64,000 bases of DNA, taken from the NCBI RefSeq assembly GCF_900104695.1, contig NZ_FNSW01000001.1:1984001-2048000 (forward strand), read 5' to 3'. The DNA is from Paenibacillus sp. GP183. GTDB lineage: Bacteria; Bacillota; Bacilli; Paenibacillales; NBRC-103111. Under the pieces are notes generated by a model, which had not been told where the DNA came from, ran no database searches, and was given only the letters and a program-made list of their open reading frames with translations. Shown here piece by piece: positions 15,886 to 23,785 of this stretch; position 1 is the first letter of the stretch, and every line of letters begins with the position of its first letter. The position numbers and the translations under genes were made by a program.

Positions 15886-17360
15886 AAAATCGTGCAGGCC
15901 ATTGGATTCACTTTATCGCGCCACGCTCGCTCCGTTTCCAGCTCCTATCCCGCTCGTTGTTCATATTGGCAGCTCTTCTATTGCTTGTTGGCGCGCTTCA
16001 ATATGTCTTAATGAAAGATTTTTTATATAAAAATCAAGCTGAAGGGATGCAATTGCAAGTGGGGAGGCTGCCTAGGGAACTATTGGATCGATCCGGCCTA
16101 ACGCCTGCACCGCAGATTGATAATAACGCAAATACCGGTCATCTTAAGGGACCGCTTGTATTCTTTCCTGATACATCGCTTGGCTACATTAGTCCGGACG
16201 GAAGCTTCAACGATCTGTCGCAGGGAAATGGAATGACGTCTCCGGAGCTGACAAAGGAAGAGTATGCTTCTATTCAAAAACTAATAGAAAACCGCCAGAT
16301 GGTCGGCTATCGACTGGTTCGCGACAAGACAGGGACTGAGCAATTAATCGTATTTCGGCATGCTGACGCACCAGGCAAAGGCGGAATCATTCAGATGGGC
16401 AGATCCACGGTTCCATTACAAGATGTTATGATGCGGCAATTACTGATTTATGGCGTTCTGTTTATTCTTGCATTGTCGGGGGGTATAGCGCTATATATAC
16501 CTGTTCTTCGCCGGACGCTAAATCCGCTCGATAAGATGGTCAAGGCCGTCGAGCGAACGAATGTAGGCAATTTGGATGAACAATTTCCAGATGTACAAGG
16601 GCAGCTCGAGATTGACCGACTGGCCAACTCGTTTAACGGCATGCTTGAGCGGATCCACATTTCTTTCGAAGCCGAACGTGAGGCGAAGGAACAAATGCGG
16701 CGGTTCATAGCCGATGCTTCCCATGAGCTGCGAACACCTCTAACCTCAATTCACGGCTTCCTGGAGGTTCTGCTGCGCGGAGCTGCCGAAAAGCCTCAAC
16801 AGCTCCACGCTTCCTTAAACAGCATGCTGGGCGAATCCACCCGTATCAAGAAATTGGTTGAAGACCTGCTGATGCTGGCCAAGCTTGACCGGGCTCCCCA
16901 GTTGAATCTGAAAGAAACCCGACTGGATATGCTGATCCTGGAGATGGAACCCCAACTTCGCATGCTGGCCGGAACTCGAAAAGTGGATTTCGATCTTACC
17001 GCTGATGTTAAGGGATTATACGACCCGGACAAAATCAAACAAATCATTCTGAATCTGTTTCAGAATGCTGTGCAGCATACGGATCCGGAAAATAGTTTGA
17101 TCAAGGTGATTTTGACCCAAGACCGAAAGCGAGCGGTACTTCAAGTAAAGGATAACGGACCAGGCATTCCAGAAGAGCACCTTCCTCATGTATTTGAGCG
17201 CTTTTATCGGAGCGAGTCCTCGAGAACGCGTAAACATGGCGGTGCAGGTTTGGGGCTTGCCATTACCCAATCTCTTGTAGAAGCTCATGACGGCAGCATC
17301 AGCGTCCAAAGCAAACCAGGCGAAGGCTGTACGTTCCAGGTGCTGCTGCCAGCCGTTTAA
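15882..17360 (+). CDS. HAMP-containing sensor histidine kinase of the third system
   Basis: A 492-residue kinase overlapping the regulator gene by ATGA. Transmembrane segments are at about 24-45 and 187-207, with an extracytoplasmic domain of about 140 residues between. A HAMP domain follows (RRTLNPLDKMVKAVERT to NSFNGMLERI), then HisKA with His281 in ASHELRTPLTS and an ATPase domain with NLFQNAVQH, DNGPGIP and GAGLGLA. It is built like MprB/ArlS. The neighbouring HtrA, LiaI-like and PspA genes imply that it senses envelope or secretion stress, by inference. Confidence 0.93.
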   Translation: MKNRAGHWIHFIAPRSLRFQLLSRSLFILAALLLLVGALQYVLMKDFLYKNQAEGMQLQVGRLPRELLDRSGLTPAPQIDNNANTGHLKGPLVFFPDTSLGYISPDGSFNDLSQGNGMTSPELTKEEYASIQKLIENRQMVGYRLVRDKTGTEQLIVFRHADAPGKGGIIQMGRSTVPLQDVMMRQLLIYGVLFILALSGGIALYIPVLRRTLNPLDKMVKAVERTNVGNLDEQFPDVQGQLEIDRLANSFNGMLERIHISFEAEREAKEQMRRFIADASHELRTPLTSIHGFLEVLLRGAAEKPQQLHASLNSMLGESTRIKKLVEDLLMLAKLDRAPQLNLKETRLDMLILEMEPQLRMLAGTRKVDFDLTADVKGLYDPDKIKQIILNLFQNAVQHTDPENSLIKVILTQDRKRAVLQVKDNGPGIPEEHLPHVFERFYRSESSRTRKHGGAGLGLAITQSLVEAHDGSISVQSKPGEGCTFQVLLPAV

Positions 17361-17370
17361 ATTCATCATT

Positions 17371-17405
17371 AACCGATGCAGCCAAAGGCTGGATCGGTTT
17401 TTTTT
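17371..17405 (+). terminator. Terminator of the third two-component operon
   Basis: Stem AACCGAT-G-CAGCC (17371-17383) pairs with GGCTG-G-ATCGGTT around an AAA loop and continues into a run of eight T residues. Confidence 0.88.
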
Positions 17406-17408
17406 GCT

Positions 17409-17468
17409 TTCAGCAATTGTTCAGTTAACTTTAATGTGCCTATCAGCTAAACCTAAGGTGTATTTCAG
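17409..17468 (+). promoter_or_regulatory. TTCAG array before htrA
   Basis: TTCAG at 17409 and 17420, ATCAG at 17442 and TTCAG at 17464 all fall in one 11-base register (offsets 0, 11, 33, 55). The array lies 76-135 bases before the htrA start. The spacer contexts of the first pair (TTCAGCAATTGTTCAGTTA) resemble those at 15133-15150. Confidence 0.55.
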
Positions 17469-17543
17469 TTATGAAACTTATACTTTTACATAGAAGCACA
17501 AAGTCCTTAATAACAAAATTAGAAAGAAAGGTGGCAATTCCTT

Positions 17544-18446
17544 ATGACAGAAGAATTCAAAGAAATAGTCAATCATGATGCGAGTCAGGTCATAGAAATT
17601 TCACAGAATCCCCAAAGAACATCAATTAGTAAAATCTTTACATCCTTCATGGCTGGAGCTGTGATCGTTGGAAGCTTGATGTTTACTTCCGATAAACTCA
17701 ATTTATTTAGCGGTGGAACCAGCGGTCTGCTTTCATCCAACGCTTCCAATGTCACATCCGCTGCAAATGGAAGCGTACAGACTGCCTCGCTTAACAATTC
17801 GGGGACAAACAGCATAACCCAAATTGCCAAACAGGCCAGCCCGGCCGTAGTCAAGATTGAGACAAAAGCGAAAACAACAAATAGACAAAGCAGCAGTCTG
17901 CAGACTAGCGGGATTGGATCCGGATTTATATTCGACGCCTCAGGATATATTCTGACTAATGAGCACGTCATTAATGGAGCCGATGAGATCGACGTTTATG
18001 TACAAGGCTATGACCAACCATTTAAGGCTACATTGCTTGGCAGCAGCTATAGTCTTGACTTGGCAGTGCTTAAAATTGTGAATGACAAACCATTCCCGGC
18101 CCTGCCAATCGGTAATTCAGACAATGCTCAGGTCGGAGATTGGGTCGTTGCCATTGGAAATCCTTATGACTTCGACTATTCGGTAACGGCCGGGGTCCTG
18201 AGCGCCAAAGAGCGTACGATTAGTATTGATGACAAGCAAGGTGTTAAAAATTATCAACATTTGATCCAGACGGATACCGCAATCAATCCCGGTAATTCCG
18301 GAGGTCCCCTGTTAAACTTAAATGGTGAGGTGATTGGCATCAACACAGCCATAAATGCAAATGCACAAGGCATGGGCTTCGCCGTTCCCACCACAACCAT
18401 TAATTCAGTTTTGGATAAATTGAAAAATAACCAAACAATCGCTTAA
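17544..18446 (+). CDS. Membrane-anchored HtrA-like serine protease without PDZ domain
   Basis: A 300-residue protein; the ATG follows AAAGGTGG. A short cytoplasmic tail is followed by a transmembrane segment at about residues 30-47 and a Ser/Asn/Thr-rich linker, then a trypsin-like domain. The catalytic triad is visible: His141 in TNEHV, Asp172 in LDLAVLKI, and Ser252 in NPGNSGGPL. The chain ends at the end of the protease domain; the PDZ domain present in HtrA/DegP (about 100 residues) is absent, and no frameshifted remnant follows. The role is probably quality control of exported proteins. It is adjacent to the third two-component system and has its array of phased TTCAG sites. Confidence 0.9.
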   Translation: MTEEFKEIVNHDASQVIEISQNPQRTSISKIFTSFMAGAVIVGSLMFTSDKLNLFSGGTSGLLSSNASNVTSAANGSVQTASLNNSGTNSITQIAKQASPAVVKIETKAKTTNRQSSSLQTSGIGSGFIFDASGYILTNEHVINGADEIDVYVQGYDQPFKATLLGSSYSLDLAVLKIVNDKPFPALPIGNSDNAQVGDWVVAIGNPYDFDYSVTAGVLSAKERTISIDDKQGVKNYQHLIQTDTAINPGNSGGPLLNLNGEVIGINTAINANAQGMGFAVPTTTINSVLDKLKNNQTIA

Positions 18447-18469
18447 TGGATGACCAATTTAAGTTTTCT

Positions 18470-18536
18470 TTCAGCCAGCATTTACCGCCCATTCATCTTA
18501 TGCTCAGGTGCTTTTAAGAGAAAGCTCTTATACTTT
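18470..18536 (+). promoter_or_regulatory. TTCAG-like array and promoter of the LiaI-like/PspA pair
   Basis: TTCAG at 18470, TTCAT at 18492 and CTCAG at 18503 share one 11-base register (offsets 0, 22, 33; the missing position at 18481 reads TTTAC). A TATACT box at 18531-18536 follows. This matches the arrays at 15111 and 17409 in word and phase, though it is weaker. Downstream, a strong ribosome binding site GGGGGGTGAGCGT leads a four-codon ORF (MISI, 18575-18589). Confidence 0.45.
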
Positions 18537-18653
18537 AATTTGTAAGGCACTTTCGATGGAAGGGGGGTGAGCGTATGATTAGTATCTAATGAACACTTCC
18601 GGTTGGATGCCAGCCTGTTTAATTGGACAAGTCTAAAGGAGTGATAGAGAGAT

Positions 18654-19067
18654 ATGGAAAAGCGCAGAATATGGAATGTCTTCCTTACTTTGCTCGGAAT
18701 GGGGATTCTCGGCTCCCTAATGTTAAAGTTTATCGGTTCACATGAAAATGAAAGAAACACATTTATTAACGGGGACGAGCGCATGGGCTCCTTCCACGGC
18801 AGAATGATGGAAGTTCATGGCCATTCCAATTATCATCACAGCTTTGAGCTTCTGCCTATTATGTTCATGTTGGCCATTTTGTTCATAGTCGTCTGGTTGA
18901 TTTACCGCAGATTTAAAAGGCATCAAACCGATTTTATTGACAAAAGCTCCTACATCGGAGAAATTCCAAAGACTGCCTCGTTCAGCAGCAAGGCGGATTA
19001 TTTAGATGAGTGGGAGAAAAACATAAAAACGGAGGATAAAGAAAATGGGAATTTTAAAAAGAATTAA
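18654..19067 (+). CDS. Two-TM LiaI-like small membrane protein
   Basis: A 137-residue protein; AAGGAG precedes the ATG. Two transmembrane segments (about residues 8-26 and 66-85) enclose a His/Met-rich loop (HGRMMEVHGHSNYHH). The cytoplasmic tail of about 50 residues is charged. The last 23 bases overlap the pspA-like gene, so the two are translationally linked. In B. subtilis the membrane anchor LiaI precedes the PspA homologue LiaH; the place and topology match, while sequence similarity is not obvious to me. It probably anchors PspA oligomers at the membrane. Confidence 0.7.
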   Translation: MEKRRIWNVFLTLLGMGILGSLMLKFIGSHENERNTFINGDERMGSFHGRMMEVHGHSNYHHSFELLPIMFMLAILFIVVWLIYRRFKRHQTDFIDKSSYIGEIPKTASFSSKADYLDEWEKNIKTEDKENGNFKKN

Positions 19068-19713
19068 ACATATAGCCGTAGCGGACGTTCACAATTTTTT
19101 GGATACCTTTGAGGATCCAGTCAGTATGGTCAAACAATATTTACGTGATTTGGAAGAACAGTTTGGTAAAGCCCAGCAAGCATTGTCCAATCAACTGATC
19201 ATTGAAAAAAGATACGAATCGCTCATTTCTCATGAGGAGGAGGCTGTCGCAAAAAGAACCCGTCAGGCTAATCTTGCTGTAGACCATGGTGAGGAAGCTA
19301 TCGCACTCTTGGCGCTTCAGGAAAAGATCAACCACGAAGACAGGCTTCTTATTTATCGAGAGCAACAACAGGCGGTAAAACAGCAAACGGAACAATTAAC
19401 AGAAGATTTAAAACGTTTAGCTGAACTCTACAATGATCTTGAACATAGAAAGCAGTATTTACTATCCAGAGCAAATGCGGCTAAAGCCATTCAACATATA
19501 AATACAGCTCTTCATCCATTTCATATAAACCCCATTGAAAGAGGTTTTGCAAGGATGGAGGAAAAGATCTGGCACATGGATACAGGAGCACAAGTTGGCC
19601 GGCAGGCAAACCGGATTTTGCACGAAGCTTCAATGGTCAAAGCTCAGGAACGGATCAGCGAAAGTGCAAAAAGAGAACTAGAAAAGCTAAAATCTGAAAG
19701 AAACCAAGCATGA
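19045..19713 (+). CDS. PspA/IM30 family protein (LiaH-like)
   Basis: A 222-residue, almost wholly helical protein with the family start MGILKRIKHIAVADVHNFLD and the conserved EDPVSMVKQYLRDLEEQ segment; long charged coiled-coil stretches follow. PspA/LiaH proteins form large oligomers on damaged membranes and preserve the proton gradient. It overlaps the LiaI-like gene and ends at a clear terminator. The position beside an HtrA-like protease and a two-component system fits an envelope-stress unit. Confidence 0.9.
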   Translation: MGILKRIKHIAVADVHNFLDTFEDPVSMVKQYLRDLEEQFGKAQQALSNQLIIEKRYESLISHEEEAVAKRTRQANLAVDHGEEAIALLALQEKINHEDRLLIYREQQQAVKQQTEQLTEDLKRLAELYNDLEHRKQYLLSRANAAKAIQHINTALHPFHINPIERGFARMEEKIWHMDTGAQVGRQANRILHEASMVKAQERISESAKRELEKLKSERNQA

Positions 19714-19729
19714 TTCTTTTATACCAAAT

Positions 19730-19776
19730 GGCTGTCCCAAACCATGAAAATGGCTGTGGGACAGCCTCTTTTGTTT
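19730..19776 (+). terminator. Terminator of the LiaI-like/pspA operon
   Basis: Perfect arms GGCTGTCCCA (19730-19739) and TGGGACAGCC (19757-19766) are followed by TCTTTTGTTT. Confidence 0.85.
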
Positions 19777-19836
19777 ATAATAGAATAAAGGTGTAATTGG
19801 CGGTGGCGTCCAGGCGAAGATTGGATTGCTTTAGTT

Positions 19837-21804
19837 TTAAGACGCATAATGAGACTGTCGATTAAAGAGCCCGTTTTGATGTCGCTCATCCATTTTTTGC
19901 AACTTTCAAGGGTTTTCGGGTCACATTGAGCATGAATTGTCTGGTACTAGAATCCATTATTACTTTCAACTTCCGTCAACTTTGTGAAATCCTCAAACGT
20001 GGGCCTTGGGGGGATGGAATTTTCTTACGAACGAATCCCAAGTTAAGGGATCCATATTGTTTCACTATTTGCTTTATGTTAACGACGATGCTAACGATTT
20101 TTACATCCACTCGCCGCTTCTCCCGTGTCCGAAAACGAGTATGGCCGAGTCCGTTGTGGTTTTTCATCTCATGGTTTTTGCGTTCCACCGCAGATCTTGC
20201 GGCAAGTAACTGTTTGCCTTGTTCTGTCTCGTTGAATGCTTTGGCTTGCTGGAATTCTTCATAGTAGTCAGTAATAAAAGTGGTTCGGCCACTACGAACG
20301 CTGGTTGTGCATTTCGCTCGCAGAGGGCAGTCTGCGCAGGTCGCTTTGGCAAATTTGAATTGCCATCCTTCACCTTGGTCGATGCGGGCTGCACGCTGCG
20401 TCACTTGCCCTACAGGACAGGTTACGGATTTTGTTTGGAAATCGTAGTGGAACTGGTCATTTGTAAACAAACCGGTTTGGTTTTTCGCGACGTTTTTGAG
20501 TGGGGCTACAAGTAGCATCTTATCAGTTGCAAACGCCCGCCGGTTACGCCCGTATCCATAAGCAGAATCGGCTACAACGGCTTCTGGAGTTACCTGCTGG
20601 CGCTGACGAACCCTGTTCACAAGCTCCTGCAGACGTTCACCATCTGCCTCGTTTCCTGCAATAGGCTCTGCGTTCAACACGAGGCCGGTACTAGCGGAAG
20701 TGACGACTTGGACTTTATCGCCTAAGAATTTAAGGGTATTGGATTTTGCTCCCGTCCGTACTTCCGGATCCACCGCGCTAATAATGCGATCTTGAGGACG
20801 TTCTTTGCGATCCCGTTTTTTGTAAGGAGTTTGCGGATCGTTTGGGTCTTGAGGACAAACGTTTTCCGTCAAAATACGATACAGAAGCGCCTGAAGATCA
20901 AGTGAAGTCAATTGGCGCTCGCGATCGGACCACGACCAGAAGAGCGGACGAACCGTTTCACTTTCGAACCAATAAAGTAAGTTGTAGGCTTGAACCACAA
21001 GTCTGCTGAATCCGATCTCTAAATCATTGGGTGAAGGATTTGACGGAAGTTTGGCAGACAAGGCCTGCAAATCGGAGTCGGCTTGAAGCTGCCGAAAGAG
21101 AAAGGGATGCGCGCGCTTTAAGTGATTGAGTAACCGAAGGATGGCTTGTTTAATGAGTCGGTACGCGGACAATCTCACAACATGCCCATCTGTGTGGAAC
21201 GAATCGACCAGCCAAATGTCTTTGTTGTCGCTCCATAAGTCTTTTTTCTTAGCTTGAGCCAGGATATGGTGATGGCATGCATCAAAGAGATCCGAGCCCA
21301 TCCGTTCCCTATCGAGCCCGATGGTACTATGGTCAAAGCCAATAAAACGGACTGGCAGACCTAGGAATCGTTTAATGAACAGATCGCCAATAACCCGTTC
21401 CTCGAGTTGGCGATCAGACAAATTATAGTATCTCTGTACGATATGAAGTTTGAGTTTGAGGGAAGGTGCATAAGGTCTAGCTCCACGTGAAGCATACAAC
21501 GGTGCACAGATCTGATCCGCAAAACTGAAGTCTAGAAGTTCCTCGGCACGGCTCCAAATGGGATGCTCCGGTAAAACGGAATAGACTTCAATATCAGCAA
21601 ATGAGAGTTGATCAAACTGTTTATACTTCACATGTACCATGCTTTGCACCTCCAATATCCATGATTCTATTATATCATGAATAATGGAGCATCAATTAGA
21701 AAATAAAAGAAATAGATCGATTATATTGGTTTTTTAGAGAAATTATGAGTATCTACTGATCCGTAAGTTAAGGAATTAATCGACGGTCTCATAATACGTC
21801 TTAA
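19837..21804 (-). mobile_element. IS1182-family insertion sequence
   Basis: The element carries one transposase gene. Terminal inverted repeats of about 25 bases lie at 19841-19865 and 21776-21800 with three mismatches (left GACGCATAATGAGACTGTCG, right GACGTATTATGAGACCGTCG read inwards). Both ends are bounded by TTAA (19837-19840, 21801-21804), which may be a four-base target duplication or part of the repeat, as TTAA is itself palindromic. Length without TTAA is 1960 bases. It sits between the pspA terminator and the kinase pseudogene, only 30 bases from the end of the latter. Confidence 0.88.
19976..21640 (-). CDS. IS1182-family transposase
   Basis: The ATG at 21640 follows GGAGGTGCAAAGC and gives 554 residues. 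The N-terminal region (PYAPSLKLKLHIVQRYYNLS) is the InsH/DUF772 domain. The DDE-type catalytic domain includes VVADSAYGYGRNR, then a Cys-rich insert (CPVGQ, CADCPLRAKC) and a C-terminal SAVERKNHEMKNHNGLGHTR with the last acidic residue. The frame is uninterrupted, so the element may still be active. Confidence 0.92.
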   Translation of the reverse strand: MVHVKYKQFDQLSFADIEVYSVLPEHPIWSRAEELLDFSFADQICAPLYASRGARPYAPSLKLKLHIVQRYYNLSDRQLEERVIGDLFIKRFLGLPVRFIGFDHSTIGLDRERMGSDLFDACHHHILAQAKKKDLWSDNKDIWLVDSFHTDGHVVRLSAYRLIKQAILRLLNHLKRAHPFLFRQLQADSDLQALSAKLPSNPSPNDLEIGFSRLVVQAYNLLYWFESETVRPLFWSWSDRERQLTSLDLQALLYRILTENVCPQDPNDPQTPYKKRDRKERPQDRIISAVDPEVRTGAKSNTLKFLGDKVQVVTSASTGLVLNAEPIAGNEADGERLQELVNRVRQRQQVTPEAVVADSAYGYGRNRRAFATDKMLLVAPLKNVAKNQTGLFTNDQFHYDFQTKSVTCPVGQVTQRAARIDQGEGWQFKFAKATCADCPLRAKCTTSVRSGRTTFITDYYEEFQQAKAFNETEQGKQLLAARSAVERKNHEMKNHNGLGHTRFRTREKRRVDVKIVSIVVNIKQIVKQYGSLNLGFVRKKIPSPQGPRLRISQS

Positions 21805-21833
21805 TCACTTGAAATTGAATTTTTTAATCCCAG

Positions 21834-22513
21834 TTAATTGCGTTCCCCAAAGAAAAGCCGACTCACTCGTTTAGAGAACTCCTCAATGCCAAAGCTTGCC
21901 GTATCCATCCGATTATACCAGTTCGTAATGGTTTCCAGCATCCATAAAGGTACCTGTACGCCGCAAATCAGAGGATAAAAATGTTTATACGACCAGACTA
22001 GGTGCTCCCATCGATTATCATTTCCCTCTATGATATATTCCGATACATCAAGAACTTTACCTCTTCCCTCTTGTAAGAGAATGTTTTTTAGATGAATATC
22101 CCTTGGGTTCAGCCCCTGTCTTCGGACAAACTCACGGGAATCCTCGACGTCTTGGATAGCTTGTTCTGGAACACGAACACCTTGCAGAAACAGTCATACA
22201 AGATAACTCCTTGTTCAAAACTTAAAACCAAATAGTTAGGTCCGGCTCCATAACATTGAGGGAAATACCGCGATCCTTTTAATCGTTCGTATATACCTGC
22301 CTCCAATTCCTTTTTCTTTAATGATTTATCGGAATACACTTTATAGGCGTAATTGGGGGTGTTCGGATAATAAAAGACCGCGGCATCCGTTCCAATACCG
22401 ATACAGCGCAAATCATCTGCAAACCCGATGACGGAAACAGGTTTATTGTTTTCATGACCAACTACCTCAACGTCCTTCAATGCTCCCTCCGCTTGTTTCC
22501 AATCCGAAATCAT
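21834..22513 (-). pseudogene. YrzF/RIO-like protein kinase, frameshifted
   Basis: The start ATG at 22513 follows AGGAGAGG. The first frame encodes the N-lobe (IGIGTDAAVFYYP, YAYKVYSDKSLKKKELEAGIYERL) up to GVILYDCF and then runs off into unrelated residues. One base is missing at about 22186-22192: adding it joins a second frame, LQGVRVPEQAIQDVEDSREF, which carries the catalytic loop NPRDIHLKN and a metal motif VLDVSEY, and ends normally at 21834. The restored length is 227 codons. The IS1182 element ends 30 bases downstream. A sequencing error is an alternative to real decay. Confidence 0.8.
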
Positions 22514-22688
22514 GACCATCCTCTCCTAATTGTCAGTTCTATGTGAATAAGCATATGTTCGTCATACTCCAAAAAGAGTATTCCTAATCGATCCATTATG
22601 CAGCCTAAACCTGAAACAGACTTGAAAGCTGGCTGAGTGTTTACTGAACGTTAATCCAAAACGCAGCCCAATAAGTTCCATGCGAAAA

Positions 22689-23237
22689 TCAACTCCGCTT
22701 TATAGGAGCCGAAATATCAATATAAACGTTGCCGCCTGCAATGATAGGTCGATAAATGTCCAAGGGACGCAGATGCAATCGGATCTCGTTTCCCTTTGTA
22801 TCGAATTGAGCACCATGACACGGGCAGGAAAAAAGCAAATCGGACCGCGTTTTCTTTTCCGTCTCGGATGACGGGTTTATTGTACAGCCCAGGTGAGTGC
22901 ACTCTGGTGAAAACACGATTAATTCACCAGCTTCGTCTTTGGTCACATACACAAAGCCTTTCGTAGGCTTCGTTACCCATGCATCCCGAATGACAGCTTC
23001 ATAATCTATTTTTTCTACACCTTTAATAGTCTGGAACCAGTCGAGCTCTCCGAGCTTCACGACACTTTCCGGTATTTCCGCCGGATTCGCCATTACTCTT
23101 TTATGCTGTTGGAGGGAGCCGTAATAGAATAAACCCGTACTTCCTGCCAATATCCCTACAGCTCCCAGTGCCACCCTCCCTGATGTGCTCAGAAACTTCC
23201 TTCTGCTGATTTTTTGAGGCTGCCGATCTTTATCCAT
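22689..23237 (-). CDS. Tat-exported Rieske 2Fe-2S protein
   Basis: The ATG at 23237 follows AGAGGTG; 182 residues. A twin-arginine signal SRRKFLST with a hydrophobic segment at about residues 21-38 anchors or exports the protein. The two Rieske cluster boxes are CTHLGC and CPCHGAQF. It resembles QcrA-type subunits of cytochrome bc complexes, but no cytochrome b or c gene is near, so it is an orphan here. It may pair with a bc complex encoded elsewhere or another oxidoreductase. Confidence 0.88.
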   Translation of the reverse strand: MDKDRQPQKISRRKFLSTSGRVALGAVGILAGSTGLFYYGSLQQHKRVMANPAEIPESVVKLGELDWFQTIKGVEKIDYEAVIRDAWVTKPTKGFVYVTKDEAGELIVFSPECTHLGCTINPSSETEKKTRSDLLFSCPCHGAQFDTKGNEIRLHLRPLDIYRPIIAGGNVYIDISAPIKRS

Positions 23238-23378
23238 CACAATCACCTCTAAGGGAATTTAATAAATGATTTTTCCTGCAACTCAATTATCCTACATATT
23301 CCCATGTTAAAATTGCTTTTATTTTACAATTTCATGAACTGCTCAGACCTACCGCATGGTTTATAAACTTTCCCAAAA

Positions 23379-23404
23379 TAAAAACGGCTGCCGAAGCAGC
23401 CGTT
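23379..23404 (-). terminator. Terminator of the 52-residue membrane protein gene
   Basis: Nine-base arms AACGGCTGC and GCAGCCGTT around CGAA (23383-23404), followed on the minus strand by TTTTATTTT. Confidence 0.85.
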
Positions 23405-23434
23405 AGTCTACTATTTTCTCCATTAAGTTCCCGG

Positions 23435-23593
23435 TTATCCCATTAAGAAATGTAGAGCAACAATCGCGATCGAGGCATGGAATAAGATATCTAACCAAGC
23501 TTTATGCGATGCGTTGATTCTTTGAACCACAACATAAACAGATCGTACAATGATAATGATTAGAGCAATTTGGATAACAATAGTTGGAATCAT
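23435..23593 (-). CDS. Small hydrophobic membrane protein (52 residues)
   Basis: The gene has a full ribosome binding site (TAGGAGGAAACGT before the ATG at 23593), stops at 23435 and has its own terminator 31 bases downstream, which together make a convincing short gene. The product starts MIPTIVIQIALIIIIVRSVY, has two hydrophobic stretches (about 4-22 and 36-50) and a basic middle (QRINASHKAW). I do not recognise the family. A seven-base palindrome, ATGTTGT-CT-ACAACAT, lies upstream at 23704-23719 and may be an operator. Confidence 0.7.
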   Translation of the reverse strand: MIPTIVIQIALIIIIVRSVYVVVQRINASHKAWLDILFHASIAIVALHFLMG

Positions 23594-23703
23594 ACGTTTC
23601 CTCCTATAATTTCATATTGATATAATGTATTAGCCAGCAAGCTAAATCATTCCCAGGCCCAATGGCTGGACAGCCGGACTTTTGCTTGTTATGTTTGCTT
23701 ATT

Positions 23704-23719
23704 ATGTTGTCTACAACAT
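23704..23719. promoter_or_regulatory. Palindrome upstream of the small membrane protein gene
   Basis: ATGTTGTCTACAACAT is a perfect 7-2-7 inverted repeat. It lies about 110 bases before the start of the 52-residue protein gene and just after the oxalate decarboxylase terminator. Its binding protein is unknown. Confidence 0.35.
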
Positions 23720-23735
23720 GATCATATTGCGTAAA

Positions 23736-23761
23736 CAGAAAAACATGCCTCAGTAAGGCAT
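23736..23761 (-). terminator. Terminator of oxdC
   Basis: Short stem ATGCCT (23745-23750)/AGGCAT (23756-23761), followed on the minus strand by GTTTTTCTGTT. Confidence 0.6.
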
Positions 23762-23785
23762 AATACATTATTTACGTTCAAAGGC

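Noticed and set aside
15202-17360. Assignment as CssRS
   Set aside because: The neighbouring htrA suggests it, but the regulator sequence is closer to MprA/ArlR-type proteins than to what I recall of CssR.
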